Shown piece by piece: positions 33,024 through 42,683 of a DNA stretch of 64,000 bases. The stretch lies in NCBI GenBank assembly GCA_028817435.1, contig JAPPPQ010000023.1, positions 122,836 through 186,835 of the forward strand, read 5' to 3'. Numbering within the stretch: the first letter of the stretch is position 1; each line of letters starts with the position of its first letter. This stretch comes from Deltaproteobacteria bacterium (GTDB lineage Bacteria; Myxococcota_A; UBA9160; UBA6930). The notes beneath the pieces are model-generated. The model searched no databases and had not been told where the DNA came from. It was given only the letters and a program-made list of their open reading frames with translations. A program made the translations under genes and the position numbers.

Positions 33024-34694
33024 ATGGACCAGGCGATGCAATACGCCCTTGAGAATCCGCTGGCGCCGGCAGCGCCCACAGTGAAGCGCACGGGTTCGCA
33101 CCCCTCGGCGGCGCTCTACGAAGAGGCGCTGGCGCTGGGCAGCGAGCTCGAGGCGCGGCCGTTGCGCGGCGGCGGCGCGGCCCGGGTGCGGGTGCAGCAC
33201 GCCAAGGGGCGCATGACGGTCTTCGAGCGCATCCGCGTGCTCGGCGATGGCGAGCCCAATCTGCTCTGGCACAACTGGGGCGCGGGGCTCGACGGCGCTT
33301 CCATTGTCACCGGCATTCTCAGCGTGGGCGGGCGCGATGTGGCCGTGTATGGCCACGATTTCACGCTGCGCGCGGGCTCCATGGATGCCACCAACGGCGA
33401 AAAGCTCGCGCGGCTCATTTACATGGCGGCAGAGCGCGGCATTCCGCTGATCGGCATGAACGATTCGGCGGGCGCATTTGTGCCCGCCGGCGTGGGCGGG
33501 CTGGACGGCTACAGCGAGGCATTTGCCGCGCTGCGCCGCATCTCCGGCGTGGTGCCCTCGATCAGCCTGATGTTCGGCTACAACGCGGGCGGCGGCGCAT
33601 ATTTGCCGCGCCAGGGCTCCTTCATGCTGCAGTGCGAAGACACCTTCATTGGGCTGACGGGGCCGGGCGTGGTGAAGAGCGCGCTGGGAGAAGATGTGAG
33701 CGCCGATGCCCTGGGCGGCCCCGGCGTGCACGGGCAAAACGGCGTCTGCGACCTCACCACCCCGGACGAGCTGGGCTCGCTGCGCACCGCCATTCGCCTG
33801 CTCGGCTACCTGCCAAACGACAATCATTCCCCCGCGCCCTTCGTTCAGACCTCCGATCCGGTGGACCGCTTCACGGTGGAGGAAGACCTGCTGTTCCGCC
33901 GCACCTTCGATTCGCCGGCGGGCATGAACGCGCCGCTGGACATCACCCTGTTCATTCAGAACATCTGCGACCACGGCGAGTATTTCGAGATTCAGCCGCA
34001 GCGCGCGCGCAATCTGGTCACCGCCTTCGGCCGCATCGGCGGCCACGCCGTGGGCCTGGTCGCCAACAACTCGGCCGTCGCCTCGGGGCAAATTGATGTG
34101 GACGCCGCGCGCAAGGGCACGCGCTTCATTCGCTTCTGCAATCTCTACAACATTCCGCTGATCTTTCTGGAAGACACCACCGGCTTTTTGCCGGGGGCCG
34201 AGCAGGAGCGGCGCGGAATCATTCTCGAGGGCAGGCGGCTGCTCGATGCGATTATTGATGTGCGCGTGCCCTCCCTTACGCTGATTATCCGCAACGCCTT
34301 CGGCGGCGCGTATGCGTCCTACAACACGCACTTCACCGGGGCAGACATGGTCTTCGCCATGCCGCAGGCGCGCATTGCCGTAATGGGCCCCGGCGGCGGC
34401 ACGGGCTTTGTCTTCAAGGACGAAATGCGCGCCCTCGACGCCGCGCACCGGCGCGCCATGGCCGAAGGCGTTTCCGAAGAGCAGGCCCGGGCCGAGCGCG
34501 AAGCCGGCCTGGCCCGGCTGCGCGAAGCCTACGAGCGCGAGCTGATGAATCCCAAAGAGGCGCTGTCGCTGGGTTCGGTGTCGCGGTTGGTCATGCCGGG
34601 AAGCAGCCGCCGCGTGCTGGCCTGGAGCATTGACTTTTTGATGCGCACCTACACGCCGCAGGCCATGAGCGGTCCGCAGCGGGAATCCGAGTAA
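33024..34694 (+). CDS. Acyl-CoA carboxylase, carboxyltransferase subunit
   Basis: 556 aa. Both halves of the carboxyltransferase (crotonase-like) fold are present. N-terminal: [52 protein letters not shown] and [18 protein letters not shown]-terminal: [50 protein letters not shown] and [13 protein letters not shown]. The form matches single-chain beta subunits of acetyl-, propionyl- or methylcrotonyl-type carboxylases. Its stop shares one base with the start of the biotin carboxylase/BCCP gene, so the pair is coupled. The substrate acyl group is not clear. Confidence 0.9.
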   Translation: MDQAMQYALENPLAPAAPTVKRTGSHPSAALYEEALALGSELEARPLRGGGAARVRVQHAKGRMTVFERIRVLGDGEPNLLWHNWGAGLDGASIVTGILSVGGRDVAVYGHDFTLRAGSMDATNGEKLARLIYMAAERGIPLIGMNDSAGAFVPAGVGGLDGYSEAFAALRRISGVVPSISLMFGYNAGGGAYLPRQGSFMLQCEDTFIGLTGPGVVKSALGEDVSADALGGPGVHGQNGVCDLTTPDELGSLRTAIRLLGYLPNDNHSPAPFVQTSDPVDRFTVEEDLLFRRTFDSPAGMNAPLDITLFIQNICDHGEYFEIQPQRARNLVTAFGRIGGHAVGLVANNSAVASGQIDVDAARKGTRFIRFCNLYNIPLIFLEDTTGFLPGAEQERRGIILEGRRLLDAIIDVRVPSLTLIIRNAFGGAYASYNTHFTGADMVFAMPQARIAVMGPGGGTGFVFKDEMRALDAAHRRAMAEGVSEEQARAEREAGLARLREAYERELMNPKEALSLGSVSRLVMPGSSRRVLAWSIDFLMRTYTPQAMSGPQRESE

Positions 34695-37465
34695 TGCGAA
34701 ACGGCGCGGGGCAGAAGCAGCACTTCCATAAGAGTGAGAGCCCGTGGCTGCGCTCTTTCGCCATGGACGATATGAAGATTTTGGTGGTGTGCCGCGGGCC
34801 GGTGCGCAAGGAGGCATTCGATGTCTTCGACGAGATGGGCGTGCGCGAATACGGCATGCTGCTCTCGGAGAAAGACTCGGTGGTCTATCCGCGCTGCCTG
34901 GCGCCGGAGCTGCGCGGCTTTCGCTTTCCCGCCAATGTGCACCGCGTCGAGGATTACATGGGCGTGGGCCGCGAGGCGCGCGGCGCGCGCATTGCCGAGA
35001 TTGTGCAGATCGCGCAGCAGGGCGCATACAGCCACATTTTTGCGGGCTACGGCTTCATGGCCGAGGACGCCGAGTTCGTGCAGGCGTTGGAAGATGCGGG
35101 GCTCGGCTTCATCGGCCCTTCGGCCCGGGTAATTGCGCGGGCCGGTGCGAAAGACGAGGCCAAGAAGCTGGCGCGCAGCCTGGACGCCGCGGTGATTCCC
35201 GGCGTGGACGATATTTCGGCCCGCGCGCTGTTGAAGCGCGGCGGCGCAGCTGGCCTCGCGGCCCTGGCGCGCAAACACGGGCTCGGCGATGCATGGCAGC
35301 GGGCCGGGACTCCCGCCGGGCAGGCCGAGGCGCTGCTGCAGGCCGGTTATGCAGCGCGCATTGAGCTGGTGGAGATTGCGGAATTGCAGAGCGCTGCGGA
35401 AGAGATCTGCGCCGAGCTGTGGCGCGGCCACCCGGGGCGGCGCATTCGCTTCAAGCATGTGGGCGGCGGCGGCGGCAAGGGGCAGCGCGTGGTGAGCGCC
35501 GCCCCGGAGGTGGCCGCCGCGGTGATGGATGTGCTCGCCGAATCGAAGGCGCTGGAGCCCGGCTCGAACCGCAACTTCCTGGTGGAGATGAATCTCGAGA
35601 GCACTCGCCACAACGAGATTCAATTGATCGGCAACGGCGATTGGTGCATTTCGCTGGGCGGCCGCGATTGCTCGCTGCAGATGCACGAGCAGAAATTGCT
35701 CGAGGTCTCCCTCACCCGCGAAATGCTGGACTCTGAGATTGCGCGCGCGCAGGGCGCGGCCCGCGAGACACTGCAACGCTCGGCCCGGGCGCTGCGCAAC
35801 ATGGAAGAGGATGGCGCGCGCTTCGGCGCCGCCACCGGGCTCGATTCGGTCTCCACCTTCGAATGCATTTGCAGCGGCGGCGATCATTTCTTCATGGAGA
35901 TGAACACGCGCATTCAGGTGGAGCATACGGTCAGCGAAATCGCCTACGGGCTGCGCTTCACCAACCCCGGCGATGCGGGCGAGTGCTTCTTTGTGGACCG
36001 GCTGATTGAGGCGATGGCGCTGCTGGCGCGCCACGGCGCGCGCCTGCCGCAGCCCGAGCGCGTGGTGCGGGCCGGATCGGGACTCGAAGCGCGCATCAAC
36101 GCGACCAACGACGCACTGCAGCCCCACGCCGGCGGCGTGATTCGCGGCTGGTCGCCGCCGCTGCCGGAAGAGACGCGCTTCGATCAGGGCATCGGCCTGC
36201 GCAATCCCGATACCGGCACCTTCATCTGGTATAATCTGGCCGGCGCATACGATTCGAACATCGCCCTGCTGCTTTGCGAGGGCGAAACGCGCCGCGAAAA
36301 CTACGAGCGCATGGCCGAGATTTTGCGCCGCACCGAACTGCGCGGCGAAGATCTGCATACCAATTTGGAAATGCACTACGGCCTGGTGCAGTGGTTTCTG
36401 GGGCAGGGCGTGATGGCCGAGCCCGACACGCGCTTCATGCAATCCTACCTGGCGGCGGTGGGCGCGCTGCAGGAGATTGCCGTGAGCGTGGACCCCGAAG
36501 TGGCCTGGGCCGATTTCGCCCGCAGCGCCGCCGAGAGCGCCCGCGAAACTTTGGCGGCGAAGCAGACATTGCTGTTGCGCCCACTGCGGCAGTTGCTCGC
36601 CAAACCGCACCTGCTCGGCGGATTTCTGGGCCGCTACCACGGCGAGCTCTGGCGCGAATCCGGCGGGCGCATTGCATTCGCCGCCAATCCGCTGCATATG
36701 CTCGAGCGGCTCTACCACTTTCTGGGCCTGGAGGCGCACCCGGACAAGCCGCCCAGCGAGCAGATCTGGAATCACGACGCGGCGATTTTGCGCGAGGGCT
36801 TGTCTTTTTACGCCGAGGTCGAATCGCGCACCGGCGCAGCCGATGCCGCCGCGCTGGACTCGCTCTTCGGCGGCGCGGAGGGCGCGGCCGCACTGTGCGG
36901 CGGCGATGCCGAATTGTGGCAGCGCTGCCAGGCGGCGCACCGGGGCTATCAGCTCGGGCTTTCTCTGCTGCTGATTGCGCCGCGCCTCGGACACCGGGCG
37001 GGTTTTTTCGAGGTGGCGGTGGGGGCGGATCTGTCGCCGGTGTTTCCCGCGCGCTTCCTCGATCCCGCGCAGATGGCGGCCGGCGCGCGGGCGCTTGCGC
37101 CGCCGCCGGTTTCCGCCGACGAAATCGCCGCGCCTTCGGGCGGCACCTTCTACGCCCGGGAAGCGCCGCATCTGCCGCCGCTCATTGACGAGGGCGAGCA
37201 CTTCGAGGAAGGGCAGCCGCTCTTCGTCATCGAGGTGATGAAGATGTTCAACAAGGTGCACGCGCCTTTTGCCGGCACGCTGAAGAAGAATCACATGGCG
37301 GGGCGCGACGGCGAGGTGGTGCGCAAGGGGCAGGCAATTTTCGCCGTGGAGCCCGACGAGCGCTTCGAGCCCGAATCCCCCGAGGCAGAGGCCGCCCGCA
37401 TTCGCAGCACCACCCTCTCCCTGCTGCGCGGCGAGCGCGGCGCGCGCAATTCCGGCGGCGCCTGA
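34694..37465 (+). CDS. Biotin carboxylase fused to biotin carboxyl carrier domain
   Basis: 923 aa. An N-terminal biotin-carboxylase fold (KILVVCRGP; a Gly-rich ATP-grasp loop FKHVGGGGGKGQRVV; EMNTRIQVEHTVSEIAYGL with catalytic Glu/Arg; EARINATND) is followed by a ~250-residue connector. A C-terminal biotinyl domain has the acceptor Lys850 in VIEVMKMFNKV. The opening differs from the usual IANRGEIA, and there is an extra segment of about 60 residues around positions 175-235, so this is a divergent branch. ATG 34694 overlaps the previous stop; an internal ATG at 34763 is a possible alternative. It works with the carboxyltransferase encoded just before it. Confidence 0.9.
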   Translation: MRNGAGQKQHFHKSESPWLRSFAMDDMKILVVCRGPVRKEAFDVFDEMGVREYGMLLSEKDSVVYPRCLAPELRGFRFPANVHRVEDYMGVGREARGARIAEIVQIAQQGAYSHIFAGYGFMAEDAEFVQALEDAGLGFIGPSARVIARAGAKDEAKKLARSLDAAVIPGVDDISARALLKRGGAAGLAALARKHGLGDAWQRAGTPAGQAEALLQAGYAARIELVEIAELQSAAEEICAELWRGHPGRRIRFKHVGGGGGKGQRVVSAAPEVAAAVMDVLAESKALEPGSNRNFLVEMNLESTRHNEIQLIGNGDWCISLGGRDCSLQMHEQKLLEVSLTREMLDSEIARAQGAARETLQRSARALRNMEEDGARFGAATGLDSVSTFECICSGGDHFFMEMNTRIQVEHTVSEIAYGLRFTNPGDAGECFFVDRLIEAMALLARHGARLPQPERVVRAGSGLEARINATNDALQPHAGGVIRGWSPPLPEETRFDQGIGLRNPDTGTFIWYNLAGAYDSNIALLLCEGETRRENYERMAEILRRTELRGEDLHTNLEMHYGLVQWFLGQGVMAEPDTRFMQSYLAAVGALQEIAVSVDPEVAWADFARSAAESARETLAAKQTLLLRPLRQLLAKPHLLGGFLGRYHGELWRESGGRIAFAANPLHMLERLYHFLGLEAHPDKPPSEQIWNHDAAILREGLSFYAEVESRTGAADAAALDSLFGGAEGAAALCGGDAELWQRCQAAHRGYQLGLSLLLIAPRLGHRAGFFEVAVGADLSPVFPARFLDPAQMAAGARALAPPPVSADEIAAPSGGTFYAREAPHLPPLIDEGEHFEEGQPLFVIEVMKMFNKVHAPFAGTLKKNHMAGRDGEVVRKGQAIFAVEPDERFEPESPEAEAARIRSTTLSLLRGERGARNSGGA

Positions 37466-37473
37466 CCTGCAGT

Positions 37474-38196
37474 TCAGCGCCGCCGCCGGGGCGAGAACAT
37501 CCACGCGGCGCCCACGCCGATCAAATAGAGCAGCAGCAGCGGCGCAGCCAGCAGCAATTGGCTCACCACATCCGGCGGCGTGAGGATGGCCGCCGCGATG
37601 AAGACGGCGAGCACGGCGTATTTGAAGCCCGCCAGCAGGCGGCGCGGCGGCACGATGCCCGCCGCGCCGAGAAAGAAGATCAGCACCGGCATTTCAAAGC
37701 CCGCGCCGAAGGCGAGAATGAGCCGGGTGGTGAGCGCGAATACTTCGCGCAGGGTCCAGGCGCTCACCACAAAGTCGCTTTCGAAGCCCGCCAGAAACCG
37801 GAAGGCCAGCGGAAAGGCGAGCTGGTGGCCGAAGAGCGCGCCCCCTGCGAAGAGCAGCGTGGAGATCAGCGCGAAGGGCAGCCCCATGCGTTTTTCCGAT
37901 GGATAGAGTCCCGGTGCAATGAAGGCCCAGATTTGCCAGAAAATAATGGGCAGCGCGAAGGCGAGACCCGCCAGCAGCGCGCACTTCACATAGCTGAAGA
38001 AAATCTCGGTGGGCGCAATGGCCTGCAGCATTCCGCTGCCCAGCGCCTGCGTGGCGGGCAGCAGCAGCACGCGAAAGATCTCCTCGTGCCAGAACCCGGC
38101 CGCCGCCGCTCCCAGCGCCCAGGCCGCCAGCACCTTGATGAGCCGTCCCCGCAACTCGGCGAGGTGCGCCGTCAGCGGCAGCGGCGTGTCATCCAT
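37474..38196 (-). CDS. tatC: Twin-arginine translocase subunit TatC
   Basis: 240 aa with six membrane helices. The N-terminal PLTAHLAELRGRLIKVL, IAPTEIFFSYVKCALLAGLAFALP and FWQIWAFIAPGLYPSEKR are family hallmarks, including the conserved acidic residue and Phe of the signal-recognition site. TatC is the receptor for folded precursors carrying RR signals. It lies 3 bp after the TatA/B-type gene on the same strand and converges on the biotin carboxylase gene with a short spacer. Confidence 0.95.
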   Translation of the reverse strand: MDDTPLPLTAHLAELRGRLIKVLAAWALGAAAAGFWHEEIFRVLLLPATQALGSGMLQAIAPTEIFFSYVKCALLAGLAFALPIIFWQIWAFIAPGLYPSEKRMGLPFALISTLLFAGGALFGHQLAFPLAFRFLAGFESDFVVSAWTLREVFALTTRLILAFGAGFEMPVLIFFLGAAGIVPPRRLLAGFKYAVLAVFIAAAILTPPDVVSQLLLAAPLLLLYLIGVGAAWMFSPRRRR

Positions 38197-38199
38197 GCC

Positions 38200-38493
38200 T
38201 CAGCCGTCCGAGCCGGGCGGCTGCCCCGCGCCCTGCGGCGCGGCGGAATCCGTCCCGGGCGATTCCGGCAGCGGAGTTTGAGCGGCCTGGTCGGCGGGCC
38301 CCGCGCGGGGCGGCGGCGCAGGATCTGGAGTGTCGGCGCTCAAAATGGCTTGTTGCAGATCCGAAGAGGCGCGGCGGAATTCCCGGAGGCCGCGCCCCAG
38401 CGAGCGCGCCAGCCCCGGCAGCCGCGCCGGCCCGAAGACCAGAAGCGCCACCGCCAGAATCAAAAGCACTTCCCAGAAGCCCAGCCCGAACAT
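38200..38493 (-). CDS. tatB: Twin-arginine translocase subunit TatA/TatB
   Basis: 97 aa. MFGLGFWEVLLILAVALLVFGPARLPGLA is the single membrane helix followed by the FGPxxLP hinge. The amphipathic helix SLGRGLREFRRASSDLQQAI follows, then a Pro/Ala-rich disordered tail. The MFxxGF start and acidic residue at position 8 fit TatB, but TatA is not excluded because only one such gene is present here. ATG 38493 is the natural family start. It precedes tatC by 3 bp. Confidence 0.88.
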   Translation of the reverse strand: MFGLGFWEVLLILAVALLVFGPARLPGLARSLGRGLREFRRASSDLQQAILSADTPDPAPPPRAGPADQAAQTPLPESPGTDSAAPQGAGQPPGSDG

Positions 38494-38607
38494 TGCGGGA
38501 AGCCTAGCACGCCGCGCCCGCCGGGCGGCGGGAAATATAACGCGGTTCCCGTGGCAGCCGGAGCCGAATGTCGGGTATGGTGGCGCCATTCGGGGGAGGG
38601 CCGCGGG

Positions 38608-40131
38608 ATGGTGACGGACGGTGGGGCGGTGGTGCGGCTGCGAAACTGCTTTGCGGCGCCCTACGACGACGCCATTGCGGCGGCGCGCACCTGCTACGCA
38701 GACCATGTGGTGGATGCGGAGGAGGTGACGCCGGGGCAGCGGCGGCGCATTGGGCCGCAGACTTACGAGGGCGGGCACCACACGGTCTATCAGCACGCCA
38801 CCTTCGAGTTCTCGCTCTCGGGAATCTCTCGGCAGTTGGTCTGGTGCTTTCTCCACGCGCATCCTTTTTACAACACCGAGCAGCAGAGCCAGCGCTATGT
38901 GCCGCTGCCCAAGGCGCGGGCGCATATGCCGGCTGCGCTGAAGGGCGAGGCCCGCGAAATCTATGAGCGCGCGGTGGCGGATGCCTGGCGCGCCTACGCC
39001 GAACTCGCAGAGCAGTTGCAGCCGCAGACTCGCGCGGTGCTCGCAGAGCTGCGCCGCGGCAATTCCCGGCGCAGCGCGCAGCGGCTGCAGCGCGAGACGC
39101 AGAAGAAGTCCATCGAAACGGCGCGCTATGTGCTGCCCATTGCCTGCCACACGGCCATGGTGCACACGGTGTCGGGCATTACCCTGCACCGGTTGCGGCG
39201 CATGGCCGCGGCCTGCGATGCGCCCACCGAGGCGCGCGCCGTGGTGGATGCAATGGTGTGCGAGGTATCGAAGCTCGACCCCGATTTCTTTTCGCGCATT
39301 GGCGAGGCGCCGCTCGAGCCCGGCGAAGTGGTGGAAGCCGCCGTGGCGGCACCCGCGTCGGCCGACCCCGCGGCGCTTGCAGCTTTCGATTCCTCCCTGG
39401 AAGGCCGCCGCTCGCGCCTGGTGGATTGGAGCGCGCGCGGCCCCGAAGTAATCGCCGGCGCGGTGCGCGGCGTGCTGGGCCGGGCCGATTTGTCCGATGA
39501 CGAGGCGCTTTTGCTGCTGCTGGACCCCGCGCACAACCGCTACCGCCTCGACACGCTGAATGTGGGCGTGCACTCCCCACTTATGCGCGTGCTGAATCAC
39601 GCGCATTACACCTTTCGCAAGAAGCTTTCGCACACCGCCGATTCGCAGGATCAGCGCCACCGCATGGTGCCGGGCTCGCGCCCGCTCATGTCGCGCAGCG
39701 TCCCCGATGCGCCCGATGTGATCGAGCCCGCGCTCATCGCCGCCGAGCCGCAGAGCCGCGCGCTGTTCCGCGAATCCGTAGAGGCGGCCTGGGCGGCGCG
39801 GGCCCGGCTGCTGAAGCTCGGCGTGGCGCCGGAGTTTGCGCTCTACCTGCTGCCCAACGCCACCGCGCTGCGCTTCGAGGAGAGCGGCAGCCTGCTGCAT
39901 CTGCTGCACAAGTGGACCATGCGCACCTGCCTGAGCGCGCAGCGCGAAATCTACGACGCCTCGATGGACGAAATGGCGCAGGTGCGCGCGCTGCACCCGC
40001 AGCTCATGCGCCATGTGGGGCCGCCCTGCGTGGTGCGAAACGGCCTCATTCGCCCGCGCTGCACCGAGGGCCGCAACTTCTGCGGCATTCCCGTGTGGCG
40101 CAGCTTCCCGGAGGTGCAGCGGCGCATTTGA
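38608..40131 (+). CDS. thyX: Double-length flavin-dependent thymidylate synthase (ThyX-like)
   Basis: 507 aa, about twice the usual ThyX length, apparently two ThyX-like halves. Half 1 holds GHHTVYQHATFEFSLSGISRQ and FYNTEQQSQRYVPLPKAR. Half 2 holds NHAHYTFRKKLSHTADSQDQRHRMVPGS and NATALRFEESGSLLHLLHKW. The classical RHRxxSxxxxSxR site is divided: half 1 keeps the SQR end but has HAHPFYN in place of RHR, whereas half 2 keeps RHR without the first Ser. ThyX makes dTMP from dUMP using FAD and methylene-tetrahydrofolate. ATG 38608 follows GGGGGAGGG. Similar long proteins exist in some deltaproteobacteria. Confidence 0.82.
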   Translation: MVTDGGAVVRLRNCFAAPYDDAIAAARTCYADHVVDAEEVTPGQRRRIGPQTYEGGHHTVYQHATFEFSLSGISRQLVWCFLHAHPFYNTEQQSQRYVPLPKARAHMPAALKGEAREIYERAVADAWRAYAELAEQLQPQTRAVLAELRRGNSRRSAQRLQRETQKKSIETARYVLPIACHTAMVHTVSGITLHRLRRMAAACDAPTEARAVVDAMVCEVSKLDPDFFSRIGEAPLEPGEVVEAAVAAPASADPAALAAFDSSLEGRRSRLVDWSARGPEVIAGAVRGVLGRADLSDDEALLLLLDPAHNRYRLDTLNVGVHSPLMRVLNHAHYTFRKKLSHTADSQDQRHRMVPGSRPLMSRSVPDAPDVIEPALIAAEPQSRALFRESVEAAWAARARLLKLGVAPEFALYLLPNATALRFEESGSLLHLLHKWTMRTCLSAQREIYDASMDEMAQVRALHPQLMRHVGPPCVVRNGLIRPRCTEGRNFCGIPVWRSFPEVQRRI

Positions 40132-40158
40132 GCCGCCCGCCAAGGCAAAGGGCGGCCG

Positions 40159-40186
40159 TTGCCCGCTTCTTCCAATCAATTACACT
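40159..40186 (+). promoter_or_regulatory. Possible promoter for the D12-class methylase gene
   Basis: TTGCCC (40159-40164), a 16-bp relatively A+T-rich spacer and TACACT (40181-40186), 22 bp before ATG 40209 and just ahead of a GGAGGGAGGG ribosome-binding site. Moderate match only. Confidence 0.4.
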
Positions 40187-40208
40187 GCACAGGAGGGAGG
40201 GTGAAGTC

Positions 40209-41183
40209 ATGCAGGAGTCTTTTCTGCCCACATCGGGCCGCATGACTTTTCTGGCGGGATTGCAGAGCAGCGGGCGCTACCGCTACAGCCGCTACAACGG
40301 GCTGCCCCTGCGCTATGCGGGCGGCAAGAGCCTCGCCGTTGGCCACATACTCGAACACCTGCCGGACGATGTGGAATCGCTGGCGTCTCCCTTTTTGGGC
40401 GGAGGCTCCGTCGAGATTGCCTGCGCGAAAGAGCTGGATATGCGGGTTCGGGGCTACGACTTGTTCGATGTGCTCGCAAACTATTGGAAGATTCAGTTGC
40501 GGTCGCCCAGGCGGCTTGCGGACCGCATTGAGGAATGGACGCCGACAAAGACCAACTATGAAAAGGTGAAGCGCCGGCTCAAGGCGCACTGGAACAAGAC
40601 CAGGCCCATAGAAGACAGGCTGGAGCTCGCGGCGCACTACTGGTTCAACCACAATCTCAGCTACGGCCCTGGATTCCTGGGATGGATGTCCCGCATCTAC
40701 GAAGATCGGGATCGCTTCGCCAGGCTGGTTGGGAAGGTGCGCTCCTTCCGCTGCCCGAATCTCAAGGTGGATCAAGGATCTTTCCAGGCCACCATGCCGA
40801 AGCACGAGCGGGACTTTCTCTACTGCGACCCTCCCTACTACCTCGACGGAGACAGCCGCATGTTCCGCGGCATCTATCCGCAGCGCAACTTCCCCGTTCA
40901 TCACCGGGGCTTTGACCATGCCGCGCTGCGCGGGCTTCTGCAGGCGCACACGGGCGGTTTCATCCTCTCCTACAACGACTGCAAAACCGTCCGAAAGTGG
41001 TATTCTGGTTGCCGCATCATCGAGGTCCAGTGGCAATACACGCTGGGCCAGGGCGAAACCCGAATCGGCAAAAACCGCATTGAAAACGGCACCCGCCACC
41101 ATGTAAAAGAATCCCACGAACTCCTCATCATCGGAGCGACAAAGACTCAAAAAGAATGTCTCCCAAAGCCGACGCAGAATTGA
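40209..41183 (+). CDS. D12-class DNA N6-adenine methyltransferase
   Basis: 324 aa. LRYAGGKSLAVGHILEHLP is the SAM-binding region of Dam-like enzymes. Motif FLYCDPPYYLDGDSRMFRG contains the catalytic DPPY. HRGFDHAALRGLL and GGFILSYNDCKTVRKWY also match D12 methylases. No endonuclease is next to it, so it may be an orphan regulatory methylase or the remains of a restriction system. The strong ribosome-binding site, its own promoter-like sequence and the lower G+C suggest an acquired gene. Its 3' end overlaps the aminotransferase start by 28 bp. Confidence 0.88.
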   Translation: MQESFLPTSGRMTFLAGLQSSGRYRYSRYNGLPLRYAGGKSLAVGHILEHLPDDVESLASPFLGGGSVEIACAKELDMRVRGYDLFDVLANYWKIQLRSPRRLADRIEEWTPTKTNYEKVKRRLKAHWNKTRPIEDRLELAAHYWFNHNLSYGPGFLGWMSRIYEDRDRFARLVGKVRSFRCPNLKVDQGSFQATMPKHERDFLYCDPPYYLDGDSRMFRGIYPQRNFPVHHRGFDHAALRGLLQAHTGGFILSYNDCKTVRKWYSGCRIIEVQWQYTLGQGETRIGKNRIENGTRHHVKESHELLIIGATKTQKECLPKPTQN

Positions 41184-42523
41184 ATCCGCTGGCTCGCGCG
41201 TTGAATGTGCAGTTGGAGGAATCCGCTCCCGAGATTCTGGAGTTGCTCTCCGGGCTTGGACGCCGGATTTACTTTCCGAAAGGCATTCTTTCGCAGTCGG
41301 CGGAGGCGAAGCAGAAGGGGCATCGCTTCAACGCGACCATAGGCATCGCCACCGAGTCCGGGGAGGCCATGCATCTGCCGTCGCTGCATCGCCAGCTTGC
41401 GCCCGGCGGCCTTGGGCCGGACGACATCTACGGCTACGCGGCGGCTGCCGGGCGCGCGCAGTTGCGCCGCCGCTGGCTCGAAAAGCAGCGCGCCGAGAAT
41501 CCCTCCCTGCGCGGCAAGTCCGTCGGCCTGCCCATCGTCACCAGCGCGCTTACCCACGGCCTTGCGCTGCTCGGCGATCTGCTGGTGGATCCGGGCGATT
41601 GCCTGCTGTTGCCGGACAAGCTCTGGGGCAACTACCGGCTGCTCTACGAGGTGCGGCTCGGCGCGCGCATCGCCACCTTTCCCTTCTACAACGCCGAAGG
41701 GGGGCTCGACACGGCGGGCTTTGCAGAGGCGCTGGCGCGGGAATCCCGGGAGCGCAGCAAGCTCATCGTGCTGCTGAACTTTCCCAACAACCCCACGGGC
41801 TATATGCCCAGCGAGGCCGAGGGCCGCGCTTTGGAAGAGGCGCTGATTGCGCAGGCCAACGCGGGCACCCGGCTCGCCGTGATCTGCGACGACGCCTACT
41901 TCGGCCTCTTTTACCATCTGAGCGGACCGAACGGGCCGGGCGGGCCGAGCATGACCGAGTCGCTCTTCGGGCGGCTGGCGGGCCGCCACCCCAATCTGCT
42001 GGCGCTGCGCCTCGACGGCGCCACCAAGGAGCTCTTCGCCTGGGGGCTGCGCTGCGGCTTTCTCACCATTGGGCCGGGGCGCGCCGAAACCGCAGAGGCG
42101 GCCTGCGCCGCGCTGGAGGCCAAGCTGCGCGGGCTGATTCGCAGCGGCGTTTCCAACAGCCCCATGCTTTCGCAGACGCTGGTGGAGCGCGCCCTGGTTG
42201 CGGAGAGCATCGCCGAAGAGCGCGCGCAGAAATGCGCGCTGCTGCGCACCCGCGCCGAAAAGGTCTTCGAGGTTTCGCAGCGCCCGCAATTCCGGGAGAG
42301 CTGGCGCGTCTATCCCTTCAACAGCGGCTACTTCATGTGCATCGAGCTGCAGGGCGTGGAGGCCGAGGCGCTGCGGCGGCATTTGCTCGACCACCACGGC
42401 GCGGGACTCATCGCCAGCGGCGGGCGCGATCTGCGCATCGCCTTCTCCTGCCTCGAGCTCCCGCAGATCGAGCCGCTTTTCGAGTGCATCCACCAAGGCG
42501 TGCAGGAGCTGCGCGGCGGCTGA
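41156..42523 (+). CDS. PLP-dependent class I/II aminotransferase
   Basis: 455 aa fold-type I enzyme. GLPIVTSALTHGLALLGDLLVDPGDCLLLPD, LLNFPNNPTGYMPSEAEG and ICDDAYFGLFYHL (the Asp and Tyr contacting PLP) are present, as is LDGATKELFAWGLRCGFL, where the Lys of GATKE is the likely Schiff base. The C-terminus ASGGRDLRIAFSCLE provides the substrate-carboxylate Arg. It may act on aspartate-, alanine- or aromatic-type substrates; the sequence does not separate these. ATG 41156 lies inside the methylase gene's last 28 bp, and its composition is host-like, unlike the genes on both sides. Confidence 0.87.
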   Translation: MSPKADAELNPLARALNVQLEESAPEILELLSGLGRRIYFPKGILSQSAEAKQKGHRFNATIGIATESGEAMHLPSLHRQLAPGGLGPDDIYGYAAAAGRAQLRRRWLEKQRAENPSLRGKSVGLPIVTSALTHGLALLGDLLVDPGDCLLLPDKLWGNYRLLYEVRLGARIATFPFYNAEGGLDTAGFAEALARESRERSKLIVLLNFPNNPTGYMPSEAEGRALEEALIAQANAGTRLAVICDDAYFGLFYHLSGPNGPGGPSMTESLFGRLAGRHPNLLALRLDGATKELFAWGLRCGFLTIGPGRAETAEAACAALEAKLRGLIRSGVSNSPMLSQTLVERALVAESIAEERAQKCALLRTRAEKVFEVSQRPQFRESWRVYPFNSGYFMCIELQGVEAEALRRHLLDHHGAGLIASGGRDLRIAFSCLELPQIEPLFECIHQGVQELRGG

Positions 42524-42602
42524 GCCCTCTACCAACGAGGGATCCTAGGTAGAAAGGCCAAACGCCGTTAGTAAGAGAGGGCGAAAAAATAGAAATTCAC
42601 GC

Positions 42603-42630
42603 TTGCTGAGGAAGATTCTCGTGTTAGAAT
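42603..42630 (+). promoter_or_regulatory. Promoter for the type II restriction-modification pair
   Basis: TTGCTG (42603-42608), 16-bp spacer, TAGAAT (42625-42630), in a clearly A+T-richer 160-bp gap. It lies 54 bp before the methylase ATG. Confidence 0.55.
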
Positions 42631-42683
42631 GAGAAGAACTGGCGCGGAGAAATAGGGCAAACTGGGGAAAAGGAGCGAAAGCG

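Noticed and set aside
32457-37504. Long minus-strand open frames opposite the malic enzyme and carboxylase genes
   Set aside because: They are antisense to strongly conserved enzymes and show only composition-driven sequence with no family motifs.
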